Part shown: positions 23,891 to 31,499 of the stretch, in pieces
Layout: each line of letters opens with the position of its first letter
Numbering within the stretch: position 1 is the first letter of the stretch
NCBI RefSeq assembly: GCF_004005815.1
Contig: NZ_SACK01000015.1
Coordinates: forward strand, 1 to 40,479
Origin: Mucilaginibacter limnophilus
GTDB taxonomy: Bacteria; Bacteroidota; Bacteroidia; Sphingobacteriales; Sphingobacteriaceae
Length of the DNA stretch: 40,479 bases
Direction of reading: 5' to 3'
The notes under the pieces: model-generated
Database searches by the model: none
Told to the model about the DNA's origin: nothing
The model's input: only the letters and a program-made list of their open reading frames with translations
Translations under genes and position numbers: made by a program

Positions 23891-24904
23891 ATGAGCAAAA
23901 TATTAATTACAGGCGCGGCGGGATTTGTGGGTTTTCATCTGATAAACAGGCTTATCTCCAAAGACGTTGAAATTGTTGGCCTGGATAATATTAACGATTA
24001 TTATGATGTTAACCTTAAATTTGGCAGGCTTAAAGAAGCCGGTATCGACAAAGATCAGATTGAATACAACAAGCCGGTGCAAAGCACAACTTACAGCAAC
24101 TATAAGTTTGTAAAGCTTGACCTTGCTGATAAAGACAATATCCTGAACCTGTTTGCTGCCGAAAAATTTGATTATGTAGTTAACCTTGCCGCGCAGGCAG
24201 GTGTACGCTATTCACTAATCAATCCTTATGCTTATATTGAAAGTAATGTTTCGGGCTTTTTAAACATACTTGAAGGATGCCGCCATAACCCGGTTAAACA
24301 CCTGATTTATGCTTCGTCAAGTTCGGTTTATGGTGCTAATAAAAAAATTCCTTTTTCTGAGGACGATAATGTTGACAATCCGGTATCATTATACGCGGCT
24401 ACCAAAAAATCGAACGAACTTTACGCGCATACCTACTCGCATCTGTATAAAATACCTACAACAGGTTTAAGGTTCTTTACCGTTTATGGTACATGGGGCC
24501 GCCCTGATATGGCGTATTTCAGTTTTACCGATGATGTGCTTAAAGGCAGAACTATAAAGGTGTTTAACCACGGTAAAATGAAACGTGATTTTACCTATAT
24601 TGACGATATCACTTTAGCCATTGAACGTTTACTTGAAAAGCCACCGGTAACTACTCCTGCAGCCCGCGTGTTCAACATAGGCAATAATACGCCAATTGAA
24701 CTGCTCGACTTTATTAAAGCTATTGAAGAAGCGCTTGGACAGGAAGCTGTAAAAGAATATTTACCGATGCAGCCGGGCGATGTGCCTATTACTTACGCCG
24801 ACCTTACAAAGCTTGAAGCTGAAATTGGTACAATGGAGCGTACGGATATCAAAACCGGTATCAAAATATTTGTTGACTGGTACAGGAGCTACTATCAGCA
24901 ATAA
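23891..24904 (+). CDS. NAD-dependent UDP-sugar epimerase, UDP-glucuronate 4-epimerase type
   Basis: 337 residues, extended SDR fold. The nucleotide motif is GAAGFVG (8-14), the catalytic YAATK is at 168-172, and the serine patch ASSSSVYG is at 141-148. NDYYDVNLKFGRL, LAAQAGVRYS and RFFTVYGTWGRPDMA are hallmarks of the CapI/GAE class that converts UDP-glucuronate to UDP-galacturonate. With ugd upstream the two steps would run from UDP-glucose to UDP-galacturonate. A related epimerase specificity cannot be excluded by eye. Confidence 0.87.
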   Translation: MSKILITGAAGFVGFHLINRLISKDVEIVGLDNINDYYDVNLKFGRLKEAGIDKDQIEYNKPVQSTTYSNYKFVKLDLADKDNILNLFAAEKFDYVVNLAAQAGVRYSLINPYAYIESNVSGFLNILEGCRHNPVKHLIYASSSSVYGANKKIPFSEDDNVDNPVSLYAATKKSNELYAHTYSHLYKIPTTGLRFFTVYGTWGRPDMAYFSFTDDVLKGRTIKVFNHGKMKRDFTYIDDITLAIERLLEKPPVTTPAARVFNIGNNTPIELLDFIKAIEEALGQEAVKEYLPMQPGDVPITYADLTKLEAEIGTMERTDIKTGIKIFVDWYRSYYQQ

Positions 24905-24925
24905 TCTTCTTTTATAAGAACTTTC

Positions 24926-24956
24926 AATAGCAACAACCTTAGGTTGTTGCTATTTT
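24926..24956 (+). terminator. Terminator after the epimerase gene
   Basis: A nearly perfect palindrome has 14-nt arms (24926-24939 and 24941-24954; core AGCAACAACC), followed by TTTTTG. It ends the cysDN-epimerase unit. Confidence 0.9.
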
Positions 24957-25021
24957 TGTTTTATAACTGATTGTCACCCGTTTTGGTATGTTTTTTATTC
25001 TGATAACAGAAACATACTATC

Positions 25022-25819
25022 ATGAAAAACACCATTGTATTTATACACGGCATGTTCCAGAACCCAAAAAGCTGGGAGAAATGGATTAATTATTTTAGCG
25101 AGAAAGGTTACAACTGCGTGGCACCGGCATGGCCGATGCACGAAGGCGAACCCGCCGAGTTGAGGCAAAGTCCACCCGATGGTCTTGGCGATTTGCGTTT
25201 AGAGGAGATCATTTATGAAATGCAGCAGATTGTTAAAGATCAGGGACAGCCGCCAATTGTTATTGGCCACTCGGTAGGCGGATTGATCACCCAATTGCTG
25301 GTGAGCAACGGGCTTGTGCAAACCGGTGTAGCCATAAGTTCGGTTGCACCAAATATGATGCTTTCGTTCGATTGGGGCTTTATGAAGAACAGCGCCCTCA
25401 TCACCAATCCGTTCAAAGGCAACGATCCTTTTTATATGGATGAAGAAAGCTTTCACGGTTCGTTTGCCAATACATTAAGCGAAGAAGAAGCCAAAGTAGC
25501 TTATCAGCAATATGCTACGCACGACAGCCGTAATGTGCTGCGTGATTGCCTGGGCAGCGACGGCCATATTGACCTTGATATGCCGCACGTACCATTGTTG
25601 TTTGTAGGCGGCGAAAAGGACCAGATCATACCTGCATCATTAAATGAAAAGAATGTAAATGCTTATAAAGATGAGGTAAGTATAACTGCCTTTAAAGAGT
25701 TTGCTAACCGCAGCCACTTTATTTGCGGTGAGCCTGGTTGGGAAGAAGTTGCAGGATATATTTATGAGTGGCTTCAGCGTCACGAACAGCACCAGTATGA
25801 TACGGCGGCACATGTTTGA
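25022..25819 (+). CDS. Alpha/beta hydrolase
   Basis: 265 residues. The nucleophile elbow GHSVGG holds Ser84. Asp200 (GGEKDQIIP) and His232 (NRSHFICGEPGWEEV) complete a likely triad. FIHGMFQNPKSW near the N-terminus supplies the oxyanion loop. No signal peptide, so probably cytoplasmic. The substrate cannot be told from sequence; close relatives are annotated as lipase-like or haloperoxidase-like hydrolases. A single gene between two terminators. Confidence 0.85.
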   Translation: MKNTIVFIHGMFQNPKSWEKWINYFSEKGYNCVAPAWPMHEGEPAELRQSPPDGLGDLRLEEIIYEMQQIVKDQGQPPIVIGHSVGGLITQLLVSNGLVQTGVAISSVAPNMMLSFDWGFMKNSALITNPFKGNDPFYMDEESFHGSFANTLSEEEAKVAYQQYATHDSRNVLRDCLGSDGHIDLDMPHVPLLFVGGEKDQIIPASLNEKNVNAYKDEVSITAFKEFANRSHFICGEPGWEEVAGYIYEWLQRHEQHQYDTAAHV

Positions 25820-25847
25820 GTATTAACGCAAGTATATTATATCAATA

Positions 25848-25874
25848 AAAAACCCGTACATTGTACGGGTTTTT
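25848..25874. terminator. Bidirectional terminator between convergent genes
   Basis: AAAAACCCGTAC (25848-25859) and its exact complement GTACGGGTTTTT (25863-25874) enclose a 3-nt loop. A and T tracts on both sides serve the hydrolase on the plus strand and the small secreted protein gene on the minus strand. Confidence 0.9.
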
Positions 25875-25913
25875 GTTTTTCATAGACACATGTTATTTCG
25901 TTTCAGAAATACA

Positions 25914-26057
25914 TTACCATTTTTTAGTGGTGTCTTTTTTCGTAGTGTCTGATTTAGTTGTTTTTGTAGACTTTTTGGTAGTGTCTTTAGGTGCGGTTTG
26001 TGCAAAAGTTCCTAAAGTAAAAGCTGAAAGTATCAGCACGCTTAATAACTTTTTCAT
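25914..26057 (-). CDS. Small secreted Lys/Thr-rich protein
   Basis: 47 codons, read directly from the minus strand. It begins MKKLLSVLILSAFTLGTFAQ, a good signal peptide with a cut expected after the Ala-Gln region. The mature part is ~27 residues of Lys, Asp and Thr (KDTTKK repeated, ending KKW). Short proteins of this kind are common in Sphingobacteriaceae and have no known role. The long open frame on the opposite strand here is a shadow of it. The convergent terminator at 25848-25874 supports transcription from this strand. Confidence 0.8.
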   Translation of the reverse strand: MKKLLSVLILSAFTLGTFAQTAPKDTTKKSTKTTKSDTTKKDTTKKW

Positions 26058-26337
26058 AGTTTTCTGTTTAGTGTTTTAAGTTAACTATAGATAAACAATT
26101 ACATTTAATAACGCAATAAAATGCCTCGTGTTGTAAAATTTTTTTACTTTATTGTTTGTATAGACATTTTTAGTGGATTAAGATATTGATAATCAATAAT
26201 TTATAAATATTAATTTTTACGAAAATTTTCGGTATTAATCATTAATTTGTCCCTTTTTGAAGGTATGTGAAACAAAAAGAGTGGTTATCCGCTTGGAAAA
26301 GAATCTTTTATTGCGTTTTTCAGGAAGAACATGCCTG

Positions 26338-26538
26338 TTATTTTTTTAACGGATATGTATTATCCGCCTTATCAACTAATGGTTTCGGAATGCTTTTTAC
26401 AATGGCAATGAGTGCGCCGGCTATTAAACCCATAGCTTTCCATCCAAATTTTACAAATGGTTTCATTTCGTACCAAAAGCTGCCGCTCTGATTGCGGGCC
26501 GGTGTGCTAACAGGTTCATTGATGTATTTGGTTTCCAT
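26338..26538 (-). CDS. Small membrane-associated hypothetical protein
   Basis: 66 residues, METKYINEPVSTP at the start, one hydrophobic stretch (~36-50, AMGLIAGALIAIVKS) and a basic tail. Codon choice on this strand matches neighbouring genes. The upstream AAAACAACAAAACT is the usual A-rich Bacteroidota start context. The overlapping plus-strand frame starting with GTG at 26267 has poorer codon use. No family recognised. Confidence 0.6.
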   Translation of the reverse strand: METKYINEPVSTPARNQSGSFWYEMKPFVKFGWKAMGLIAGALIAIVKSIPKPLVDKADNTYPLKK

Positions 26539-26588
26539 AGTTTTGTTGTTTTCTAAAAGGAAGCAGTAACTATGCCATTTTTAAAATC

Positions 26589-26703
26589 AGAATCAAGAAT
26601 TAAGAATCAGGAATCAAGAATTATAAAACAAAATCAAGTGTAACGAATTAGATTCAGAGCAACGCTTATTTAACACTAATCCTGATTCTTAATTCTTGAT
26701 TCT
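26589..26703 (-). repeat. Heptad-word inverted repeat downstream of the metallophosphoesterase
   Basis: Positions 26589-26612 and 26680-26703 are perfectly complementary over 24 nt. The left side continues as 7-nt words AATCAAG, AATTAAG, AATCAGG, AATCAAG (26591-26618), and the right side is built from TCTTGAT and TCTTAAT. The 67-nt loop has no clear structure. It lies between two minus-strand genes, where it could end or stabilise the upstream message. Confidence 0.85.
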
Positions 26704-26721
26704 TGATTCAAATCAAAAGAT

Positions 26722-27975
26722 CTAGTTCTTAACCCTAAGCGTAATATGAGTAATCTCAGGCCATATACCTAACCGGCCGCTGAAGGCCAGGAAACCAAAA
26801 CCCCTGTTCACATACAGCAGTCGGTTATTATGTTTAGCAAAGCCGGCCCATTGCAGGTAGCGGTATTGCACCGGGCTCCAGCGGAAGCCTGCGGTTTCAA
26901 TACCAAACTGCGCACCATGCGTATGCCCCGAAAGTGTTAGCTGTACCGGATTTTTATGATAACGTACCTTGTCTTCCCAATGTGTTGGATCGTGAGATAG
27001 TAGTATTTTAAATGCGTTGTTATCAATACCATTTAATGCATGGTCGAGGTTCCCGGCTTTTTTAAAATCCCGCCCCCAGTTTTCAACACCGGCAAGGTAA
27101 ATACGTTGGCCGTTCTTTTCAATAGCTATGTTTTCATCAAGCAACAGGCGGTAGCCCATAGTTTTATGGTGGCGCTTCAGTTTATCAAGGTTATCTTTCT
27201 TTTCCTGTTCACTGTCCCAAACAATATAGTCGCCGTAATCATGATTACCCAAAACCGAGTACTGGCCATAGGGTGCTTTTATTTGGCCGAAATGTCCCAT
27301 GTAAGGTTCGATCTCAAAGGCCATATTATTCACCATGTCACCGGTGAAAACGAACAGGTCACTCTTAAGGCTGTTTATTTTATCGATGCCTTTTTGTACA
27401 GCAGCAGCATTATCAAAGCTTCCCGAATGGATATCACTTATTTGGGTAAGGGTAAAACCATCAAAAGCTTCAGGCAAATTTTCAAAGTATAAGGTGTGCT
27501 TATGCACACGATAATCATACTTACCCCTTAACATGGCATAAAAGAAACTGGTAAAAGGAAAAGCTGCCAGCAGCACAGCCAATTCGCTGATAAATTTGCG
27601 GCGTTCAGGAAAATAAGGATGGGTTTTATTATCGCTTCCAATGTTTTGCGCCAGCCCGGTTACAAAGCGGCCAAAGTCGCCCAGTGAAAGTACAATCACA
27701 AATACCAGTTTGCTCACAAAAAAGGTAAGGAAGATGCTCAGCATCCAGCTGTTGAAATGAGTAAGGCCCTGTTTGGCATCACTTGTTGTTAAGCTAACAA
27801 CAAAAGTAACCAGCACCCCTACCGAGATAATCAAATATCCCCAGGTAAGTAACATCCGCCACCGCGACTGCCAGTCGGCAGCCAGTGTGCGTAAGCCCGA
27901 AAAAACATACCAGTCGAGCACTAGACTTATTGCTCCAAGTATTAAAAAGAAAGTAAAGAAACCACTTCTACGCAT
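26722..27975 (-). CDS. Membrane-anchored metallophosphoesterase
   Basis: 417 residues from the ATG at 27975. The frame stays open to a TTG at 28026, which is a less likely start. Four hydrophobic segments occupy the first ~165 residues, then a calcineurin-like catalytic domain follows with DIHSG, GDMVNN, GNHDYGD, LLSHDP and SGHTHGAQFG, the five metal-binding blocks. This is the YkuE/YaeI-like layout; members act on lipid-linked or other phosphodiesters outside the membrane. The exact substrate is unknown. The heptad repeat follows its stop codon. Confidence 0.85.
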   Translation of the reverse strand: MRRSGFFTFFLILGAISLVLDWYVFSGLRTLAADWQSRWRMLLTWGYLIISVGVLVTFVVSLTTSDAKQGLTHFNSWMLSIFLTFFVSKLVFVIVLSLGDFGRFVTGLAQNIGSDNKTHPYFPERRKFISELAVLLAAFPFTSFFYAMLRGKYDYRVHKHTLYFENLPEAFDGFTLTQISDIHSGSFDNAAAVQKGIDKINSLKSDLFVFTGDMVNNMAFEIEPYMGHFGQIKAPYGQYSVLGNHDYGDYIVWDSEQEKKDNLDKLKRHHKTMGYRLLLDENIAIEKNGQRIYLAGVENWGRDFKKAGNLDHALNGIDNNAFKILLSHDPTHWEDKVRYHKNPVQLTLSGHTHGAQFGIETAGFRWSPVQYRYLQWAGFAKHNNRLLYVNRGFGFLAFSGRLGIWPEITHITLRVKN

Positions 27976-28029
27976 ATGTTGCAATTTACTTATTGGCAGG
28001 TAATTGAAACGTAAAATATTAATCAAACA

Positions 28030-28062
28030 AAATGCCCCTTACAGGTTTTGTAAAGGGCATTT
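28030..28062 (-). terminator. Terminator of the repeat-rich secreted protein gene
   Basis: AAATGCCCCTTAC (28030-28042) pairs with GTAAAGGGCATTT (28050-28062), one mismatch, 7-nt loop. On the minus strand it is followed by a T-rich run (ATTTTGTTTG). Confidence 0.85.
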
Positions 28063-28083
28063 CGTATAATCTATCGCTATCAA

Positions 28084-28437
28084 TTAATAGCGTGAGTAAC
28101 GTACATGTTTAAAATGTTTGTTGTGTTTGAAATGTTTAGCCGGACGATAACGGTCGCGGTAAACCACATCTCTAACCACTACCGTACGCGGACGTGAGTA
28201 CACCACCGGACGACGGTAATAAACCGGACGTTCAACAACCACAGTACGCGGGCGGGCATAAACCACAGGCTCGGCATAATAAACCGGCCTTTCAACTACT
28301 ACCGGCGCAGGCCTGTAAATTGGCAAATAACCCGGACTGCCGAAGTTTGCGCTTACGCTAACATGTACCTGCGCACTGGCTGCTGTTACGGTACCTAAAG
28401 TGAATATTGCTACGGCTAATACTTTTAATGTTTTCAT
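28084..28437 (-). CDS. Secreted tandem-repeat protein rich in Val, Tyr, Arg and Pro
   Basis: 117 residues. Signal peptide MKTLKVLAVAIFTLGTVTAASA (1-22). The body holds two near-identical 20-residue repeats beginning VVVERPVYY and ending RPRT, plus a third partial VVVRDVVYRD. The C-terminus is His/Lys/Phe-rich (KHFKHNKHFKH). The composition suggests a cationic periplasmic or surface structural protein. No enzyme motif; function unknown. Its leader contains a terminator-like hairpin (28465-28534). Confidence 0.8.
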   Translation of the reverse strand: MKTLKVLAVAIFTLGTVTAASAQVHVSVSANFGSPGYLPIYRPAPVVVERPVYYAEPVVYARPRTVVVERPVYYRRPVVYSRPRTVVVRDVVYRDRYRPAKHFKHNKHFKHVRYSRY

Positions 28438-28464
28438 TTGTCAGTAAGTTTTAGTTTAACAAAA

Positions 28465-28534
28465 AACAGCTACCGGCTCTACATCAATCAAACCCGGCTC
28501 AAATCACAATCACCACATTGTGCCGGTAGCTGTT
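28465..28534 (-). terminator. Terminator-like hairpin in the leader of the 28084-28437 gene
   Basis: Thirteen perfect base pairs (28465-28477 with 28522-28534; core AGCTACCGGC) enclose a 44-nt loop. Read on the minus strand, the stem is followed by six T and then, 22 nt later, the ATG of the repeat protein. It could be an attenuator of that gene or the end of a short separate RNA. Confidence 0.6.
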
Positions 28535-28666
28535 ATATTTATTAAACTCAAATTTTTTGCCAGGGTTTAATGCTGTAATTCAAAATTAATTTATTTGTTT
28601 TTTTAAGCTTGATTTCCAGTAGGATAATTACACTATTTTGTTTGATGTATATGCCTAAACCAGTAA

Positions 28667-28694
28667 TTTGACGCAAGATGGTGGAGTAAATTTG
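28667..28694 (+). promoter_or_regulatory. Promoter of the PhyH-family gene
   Basis: TTTG (28667-28670) and TAAATTTG (28687-28694) are 16 bp apart, slightly short of the usual Bacteroidota spacing. They imply a start near 28701 and a leader of about 58 nt. Confidence 0.55.
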
Positions 28695-28758
28695 GAAGAT
28701 ATGGTGTATTAATGTAACTATGTATAAACATATCAGTTAAACCAATAAACTATAACCA

Positions 28759-29664
28759 ATGAGTACCGTATCCGCAGAAGTAAAAGACCTGTCGACTATA
28801 CATGCCCTTGTTTCAGACTTTTTTAAAACACCTGAAACGCCTGAAGAATGGGATAAATACAGGCTAAGTGACGAGCAGGTAGCTTTTTTTAACGAGTATG
28901 GTTACCTTAATAATATAAAACTACTGGAAGAGTGGCAGATTGACCGCCTGAACCAAGAACTTGCCGCCATTGCAGATCCGGAGCACCCGGGGAATCCGTT
29001 GTTTTATTACTTCTTTTCAAATGAGTCGGGCAACCCGGATACCGTATTGTTTCACGCGCTTGGTGCCTGGCGTATCACCGGAGGCTTTCATGATGTGATT
29101 TATAACCCGGCATTTTTGATGGCGGCAAGCCAGTTGCTGGGCGGTAAAGGCGTACGTTTCTGGCACGACCAGCTGTTTTGCAAACCGGCTAAACATGGCG
29201 GCGTAGTGGCCTGGCACCAGGATTATTCGTACTGGACACGCACCGCGCCAATGCAACACCTAACCTGTTGGATAGGCCTTGACGATGCCAATGTTGACAA
29301 CGGCTGCCTGTACTACGTACCGAAAAGCCACAAATGGGGTCTTCTTGATAAACCTGAGCTGGCCGGAGATATGGAAGGCCTTATGGACTACCTGACAGAA
29401 GAACAAAAAGCTGAATTTAAACCGATCCCTATTGAAATGAAGAAAGGCTACGGCTCATTTCACCATCCGTTGATGGTGCACGGGTCGTACGAAAACCGGT
29501 CGGAGCGTTCGCGCAGGGCATTTGTACTCAACGTTTTTGCTGATGGCACACAGTCAAACTCGAACGAAGAAATTTTAAAAGGCATACCGGGCATACCTGC
29601 GGGCGAAGTGCTTGAAGGGCAGTTCTTCCCGCTGCTTTTTGATCCGGCGGCAGCCAAAAAATAA
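28759..29664 (+). CDS. Phytanoyl-CoA dioxygenase (PhyH) family protein
   Basis: 301 residues. Fe(II)/2-oxoglutarate oxygenase signature: His153 and Asp155 in AWHQDYSYW, distal His241 in HHPLMVHGSYENRS, and an Arg near 252-253 for 2-oxoglutarate. It hydroxylates a small molecule, but the substrate cannot be deduced; bacterial members act on secondary metabolites, amino acids or lipids. A single gene with its own promoter and terminator. Confidence 0.88.
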   Translation: MSTVSAEVKDLSTIHALVSDFFKTPETPEEWDKYRLSDEQVAFFNEYGYLNNIKLLEEWQIDRLNQELAAIADPEHPGNPLFYYFFSNESGNPDTVLFHALGAWRITGGFHDVIYNPAFLMAASQLLGGKGVRFWHDQLFCKPAKHGGVVAWHQDYSYWTRTAPMQHLTCWIGLDDANVDNGCLYYVPKSHKWGLLDKPELAGDMEGLMDYLTEEQKAEFKPIPIEMKKGYGSFHHPLMVHGSYENRSERSRRAFVLNVFADGTQSNSNEEILKGIPGIPAGEVLEGQFFPLLFDPAAAKK

Positions 29665-29698
29665 AGAAACACCACGAACCAATTAAATTAAAAATGTG

Positions 29699-29735
29699 AA
29701 TGCTTTTGGGCGCGAGGCCCAAAGGCATTTTTTAT
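29699..29735 (+). terminator. Terminator after the PhyH gene
   Basis: A 13-bp stem (29699-29711 with 29717-29729; AATGCTTTTGGGC with one T-G pair) has a GCGAG loop, followed by a T-rich run. Confidence 0.92.
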
Positions 29736-29742
29736 TTATTTA

Positions 29743-30159
29743 TTAATGTTTATGCGGCATATCCCCTGACATTTCCGGATGATAATGCAAGCCCGGAGTT
29801 AACCAGTACAGCAGCATTACCCTTGAATAACGGAAGTTAAAAGGTGACAAAACCAATATCGACCCTAACAGTACGCTTACATATACCCACGGATTATCTG
29901 ACCCGGTAAGCACGGCTATAGCCACGGCAAGGGTTACCATTTCGGCAACGTTCATGGCATAGCTCACAAACATGGCCACGTAGAAATAACCAGGTTCCCG
30001 CTCAAAGCTCAGGTTGCAATGAGGACAGCTTTTGTACATGTTTTGTCCGCTGAGGCTGTATGTGCTGTTGGCAAACATTTTACCCCGGCGGCAACGCGGA
30101 CATTTAGCCTGTATAAAAGCCGAAAACTGTGGAATAGGTTTTATATTATCAGTGGTCAT
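29743..30159 (-). CDS. DUF983 family membrane protein with zinc ribbon
   Basis: 138 residues. Cys20-x2-Cys23 (CPRC) and Cys45-x2-Cys48 (CPHC) form a likely zinc ribbon. Two transmembrane helices follow (~58-82, ~90-108), then an aromatic, His-containing tail. This matches DUF983, of unknown function; alphaproteobacterial members lie near cytochrome oxidase genes, but no such gene is here. Its start is 8 bp from the stop of the AraC-type gene, so the two probably share a transcript. Confidence 0.83.
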   Translation of the reverse strand: MTTDNIKPIPQFSAFIQAKCPRCRRGKMFANSTYSLSGQNMYKSCPHCNLSFEREPGYFYVAMFVSYAMNVAEMVTLAVAIAVLTGSDNPWVYVSVLLGSILVLSPFNFRYSRVMLLYWLTPGLHYHPEMSGDMPHKH

Positions 30160-30167
30160 GGTATTAA

Positions 30168-31037
30168 TTATTTATACGTTCTTCTAAATTCTTCGGGTGT
30201 CATATCAGCCTGTTTTTTAAAAAAGCGGGCAAAGTATGAGTTATCGGCAAAGCCTAAACGTCCCGCTATGTCGGCAATGGACAACTTTGGGTTGATCAGC
30301 ATCCGCTTCGCTTCGAGGGATACCCGCTGCCGTATCACTTCACCTGCTGAAATACCCAAAATATCGTTACACAACGCGTTTAAATGATTAGGGGTTATGT
30401 ACAATAAAGCGGCATAATCCTTTGGAAGTTTTAAAGTGGTGTAATTTTGTTCAATCAGTTTACGAAAATTGCTCAGCAGTGTTTGGTTATAAGTAGGCGC
30501 GGCAGTTGCTGTGGTAGCGGTATGTGCACGGGCTATCACCGTAAAAATCCGCATCATCAGCATACGTATCATGTCAAAGCTAAACCTGTCGTGCCCGGTG
30601 GTCTCTTCAATTATATCCTCAAATAAGTCTGCAACAGTGTTTTTTACCTTTTTGGTAAGATTGATCACCATGTCGTCGAGATTGCCGCTAAAGAAGGGCA
30701 GTGTTTCAGGATATTCCGGTTTCAGCAAGAAAGAATTGAAAAATGCTGACGAGAAATTAATGATATACCCGTCTGCTTCGCCCTCAAAAAACCAGCTGTG
30801 TACCTGTCCGGGTATCATAAAGTAGATCTGCCCGGGCTGAACGTTAAAGGTTTTGAAATCAATTGCGTGTGTGCCGCCGCCTTTGGTGAAAAATACCAGG
30901 TGATAAAAATTATGCTTGTGCGGAAAATGCAGATTATAATGCTTTTGCAGATAAGTGCCAAAGCGGTCGATAAGGATATCATGCTGCTGATATTCAGAAA
31001 GGGTGCAAATGTCATATACCGGGAATCCGCTTTTCAT
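30168..31037 (-). CDS. AraC-family transcriptional regulator
   Basis: 289 residues from the ATG at 31037. The frame is open upstream to a TTG at 31076, judged unlikely. The N-terminal half is a cupin-like sensor domain (HFPHKHNFYHLVFFTKGGG, PGQIYFMIPGQVHSWFFEG). The C-terminal ~100 residues hold two helix-turn-helix motifs ending in LSIADIAGRLGFADNSYFARFFKK and TPEEFRRTYK. TATTTTTG (31042-31049, minus) sits just upstream and matches the -7 consensus. Transcription would start at about the ATG, so a leaderless message is possible. Target genes unknown; the divergent thioredoxin is a candidate. Confidence 0.88.
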   Translation of the reverse strand: MKSGFPVYDICTLSEYQQHDILIDRFGTYLQKHYNLHFPHKHNFYHLVFFTKGGGTHAIDFKTFNVQPGQIYFMIPGQVHSWFFEGEADGYIINFSSAFFNSFLLKPEYPETLPFFSGNLDDMVINLTKKVKNTVADLFEDIIEETTGHDRFSFDMIRMLMMRIFTVIARAHTATTATAAPTYNQTLLSNFRKLIEQNYTTLKLPKDYAALLYITPNHLNALCNDILGISAGEVIRQRVSLEAKRMLINPKLSIADIAGRLGFADNSYFARFFKKQADMTPEEFRRTYK

Positions 31038-31201
31038 GAAACAAAAATACCTATAAATTTCAACCGGTAATGGCAATATACAGGGTGTTTGTGGTACTTT
31101 TTACAGATAAGTAATTTGTACTATTTTTTACCAAGTATATTTTAAGCTGATGCTGAAACAACTTGCTAAGCCGGACGTTCCTAATAAAAGGAGATTGAGC
31201 A

Positions 31202-31498
31202 ATGGCAGACTTTAAAGAGATAATAGCTTCGGAAACACCGGTTCTGATAGATTTTTCGGCCGAGTGGTGCGGCCCGTGTAAAATGATGCCGCCAATATTG
31301 CAGCAGGTGAAGAATGCCATGGGTGAGAAGGTAACCGTCATCAAAATAGATGTCGACAAAAATCCTTCGCTGGCCAACGCTTATCACGTGCAAAGTGTGC
31401 CCACTTTAATGATTTTCAAAAACAGCCAAACCAAATGGCGTCAGGCGGGAGTGATACAGGCGCCGCAATTGCAGCAGATACTGGAGCAGTATGTATGA
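31202..31498 (+). CDS. Thioredoxin
   Basis: 98 residues, slightly short for Trx. The active site WCGPC has Cys23 and Cys26, and the cis-Pro is in SVPTLMIF (~65-72). It reduces protein disulfides in the cytoplasm; no signal peptide. AAAAGGAG (31186-31193) is a clear Shine-Dalgarno, 8 nt before the ATG, one of few in the window. It ends at a heptad-word hairpin shared with the convergent AurF-like gene. Confidence 0.92.
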   Translation: MADFKEIIASETPVLIDFSAEWCGPCKMMPPILQQVKNAMGEKVTVIKIDVDKNPSLANAYHVQSVPTLMIFKNSQTKWRQAGVIQAPQLQQILEQYV

Positions 31499-31499
31499 T

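Larger units (their letters stand above)
28438..28758. other. 321-bp divergent gap between the repeat protein and the PhyH gene
   Basis: No coding sequence seen. It holds a 13-bp inverted repeat facing the minus-strand gene (28465-28534), an AT-rich middle, and a TTTG / TAAATTTG promoter for the plus-strand gene (28667-28694). AACTATGT followed by ACATATCAGTT (28716-28738) forms an imperfect palindrome downstream of that promoter. Confidence 0.6.

Noticed and set aside
25861..26079. Plus-strand frame of 72 codons, rich in Val and Phe
   Set aside because: It is the antisense shadow of the KDTTKK-repeat secreted protein (25914-26057 minus), whose signal peptide and repeat pattern are far more protein-like.
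26267..26491. Plus-strand frame of 74 codons starting with GTG
   Set aside because: It overlaps the minus-strand gene 26338-26538 antisense. Codon use fits the minus strand better, and half of the frame is simply the complement of that gene.
28026..28026. TTG start for the metallophosphoesterase, adding 17 residues
   Set aside because: The ATG at 27975 gives a natural N-terminal membrane segment, and the extension reaches into the terminator area of the next gene.
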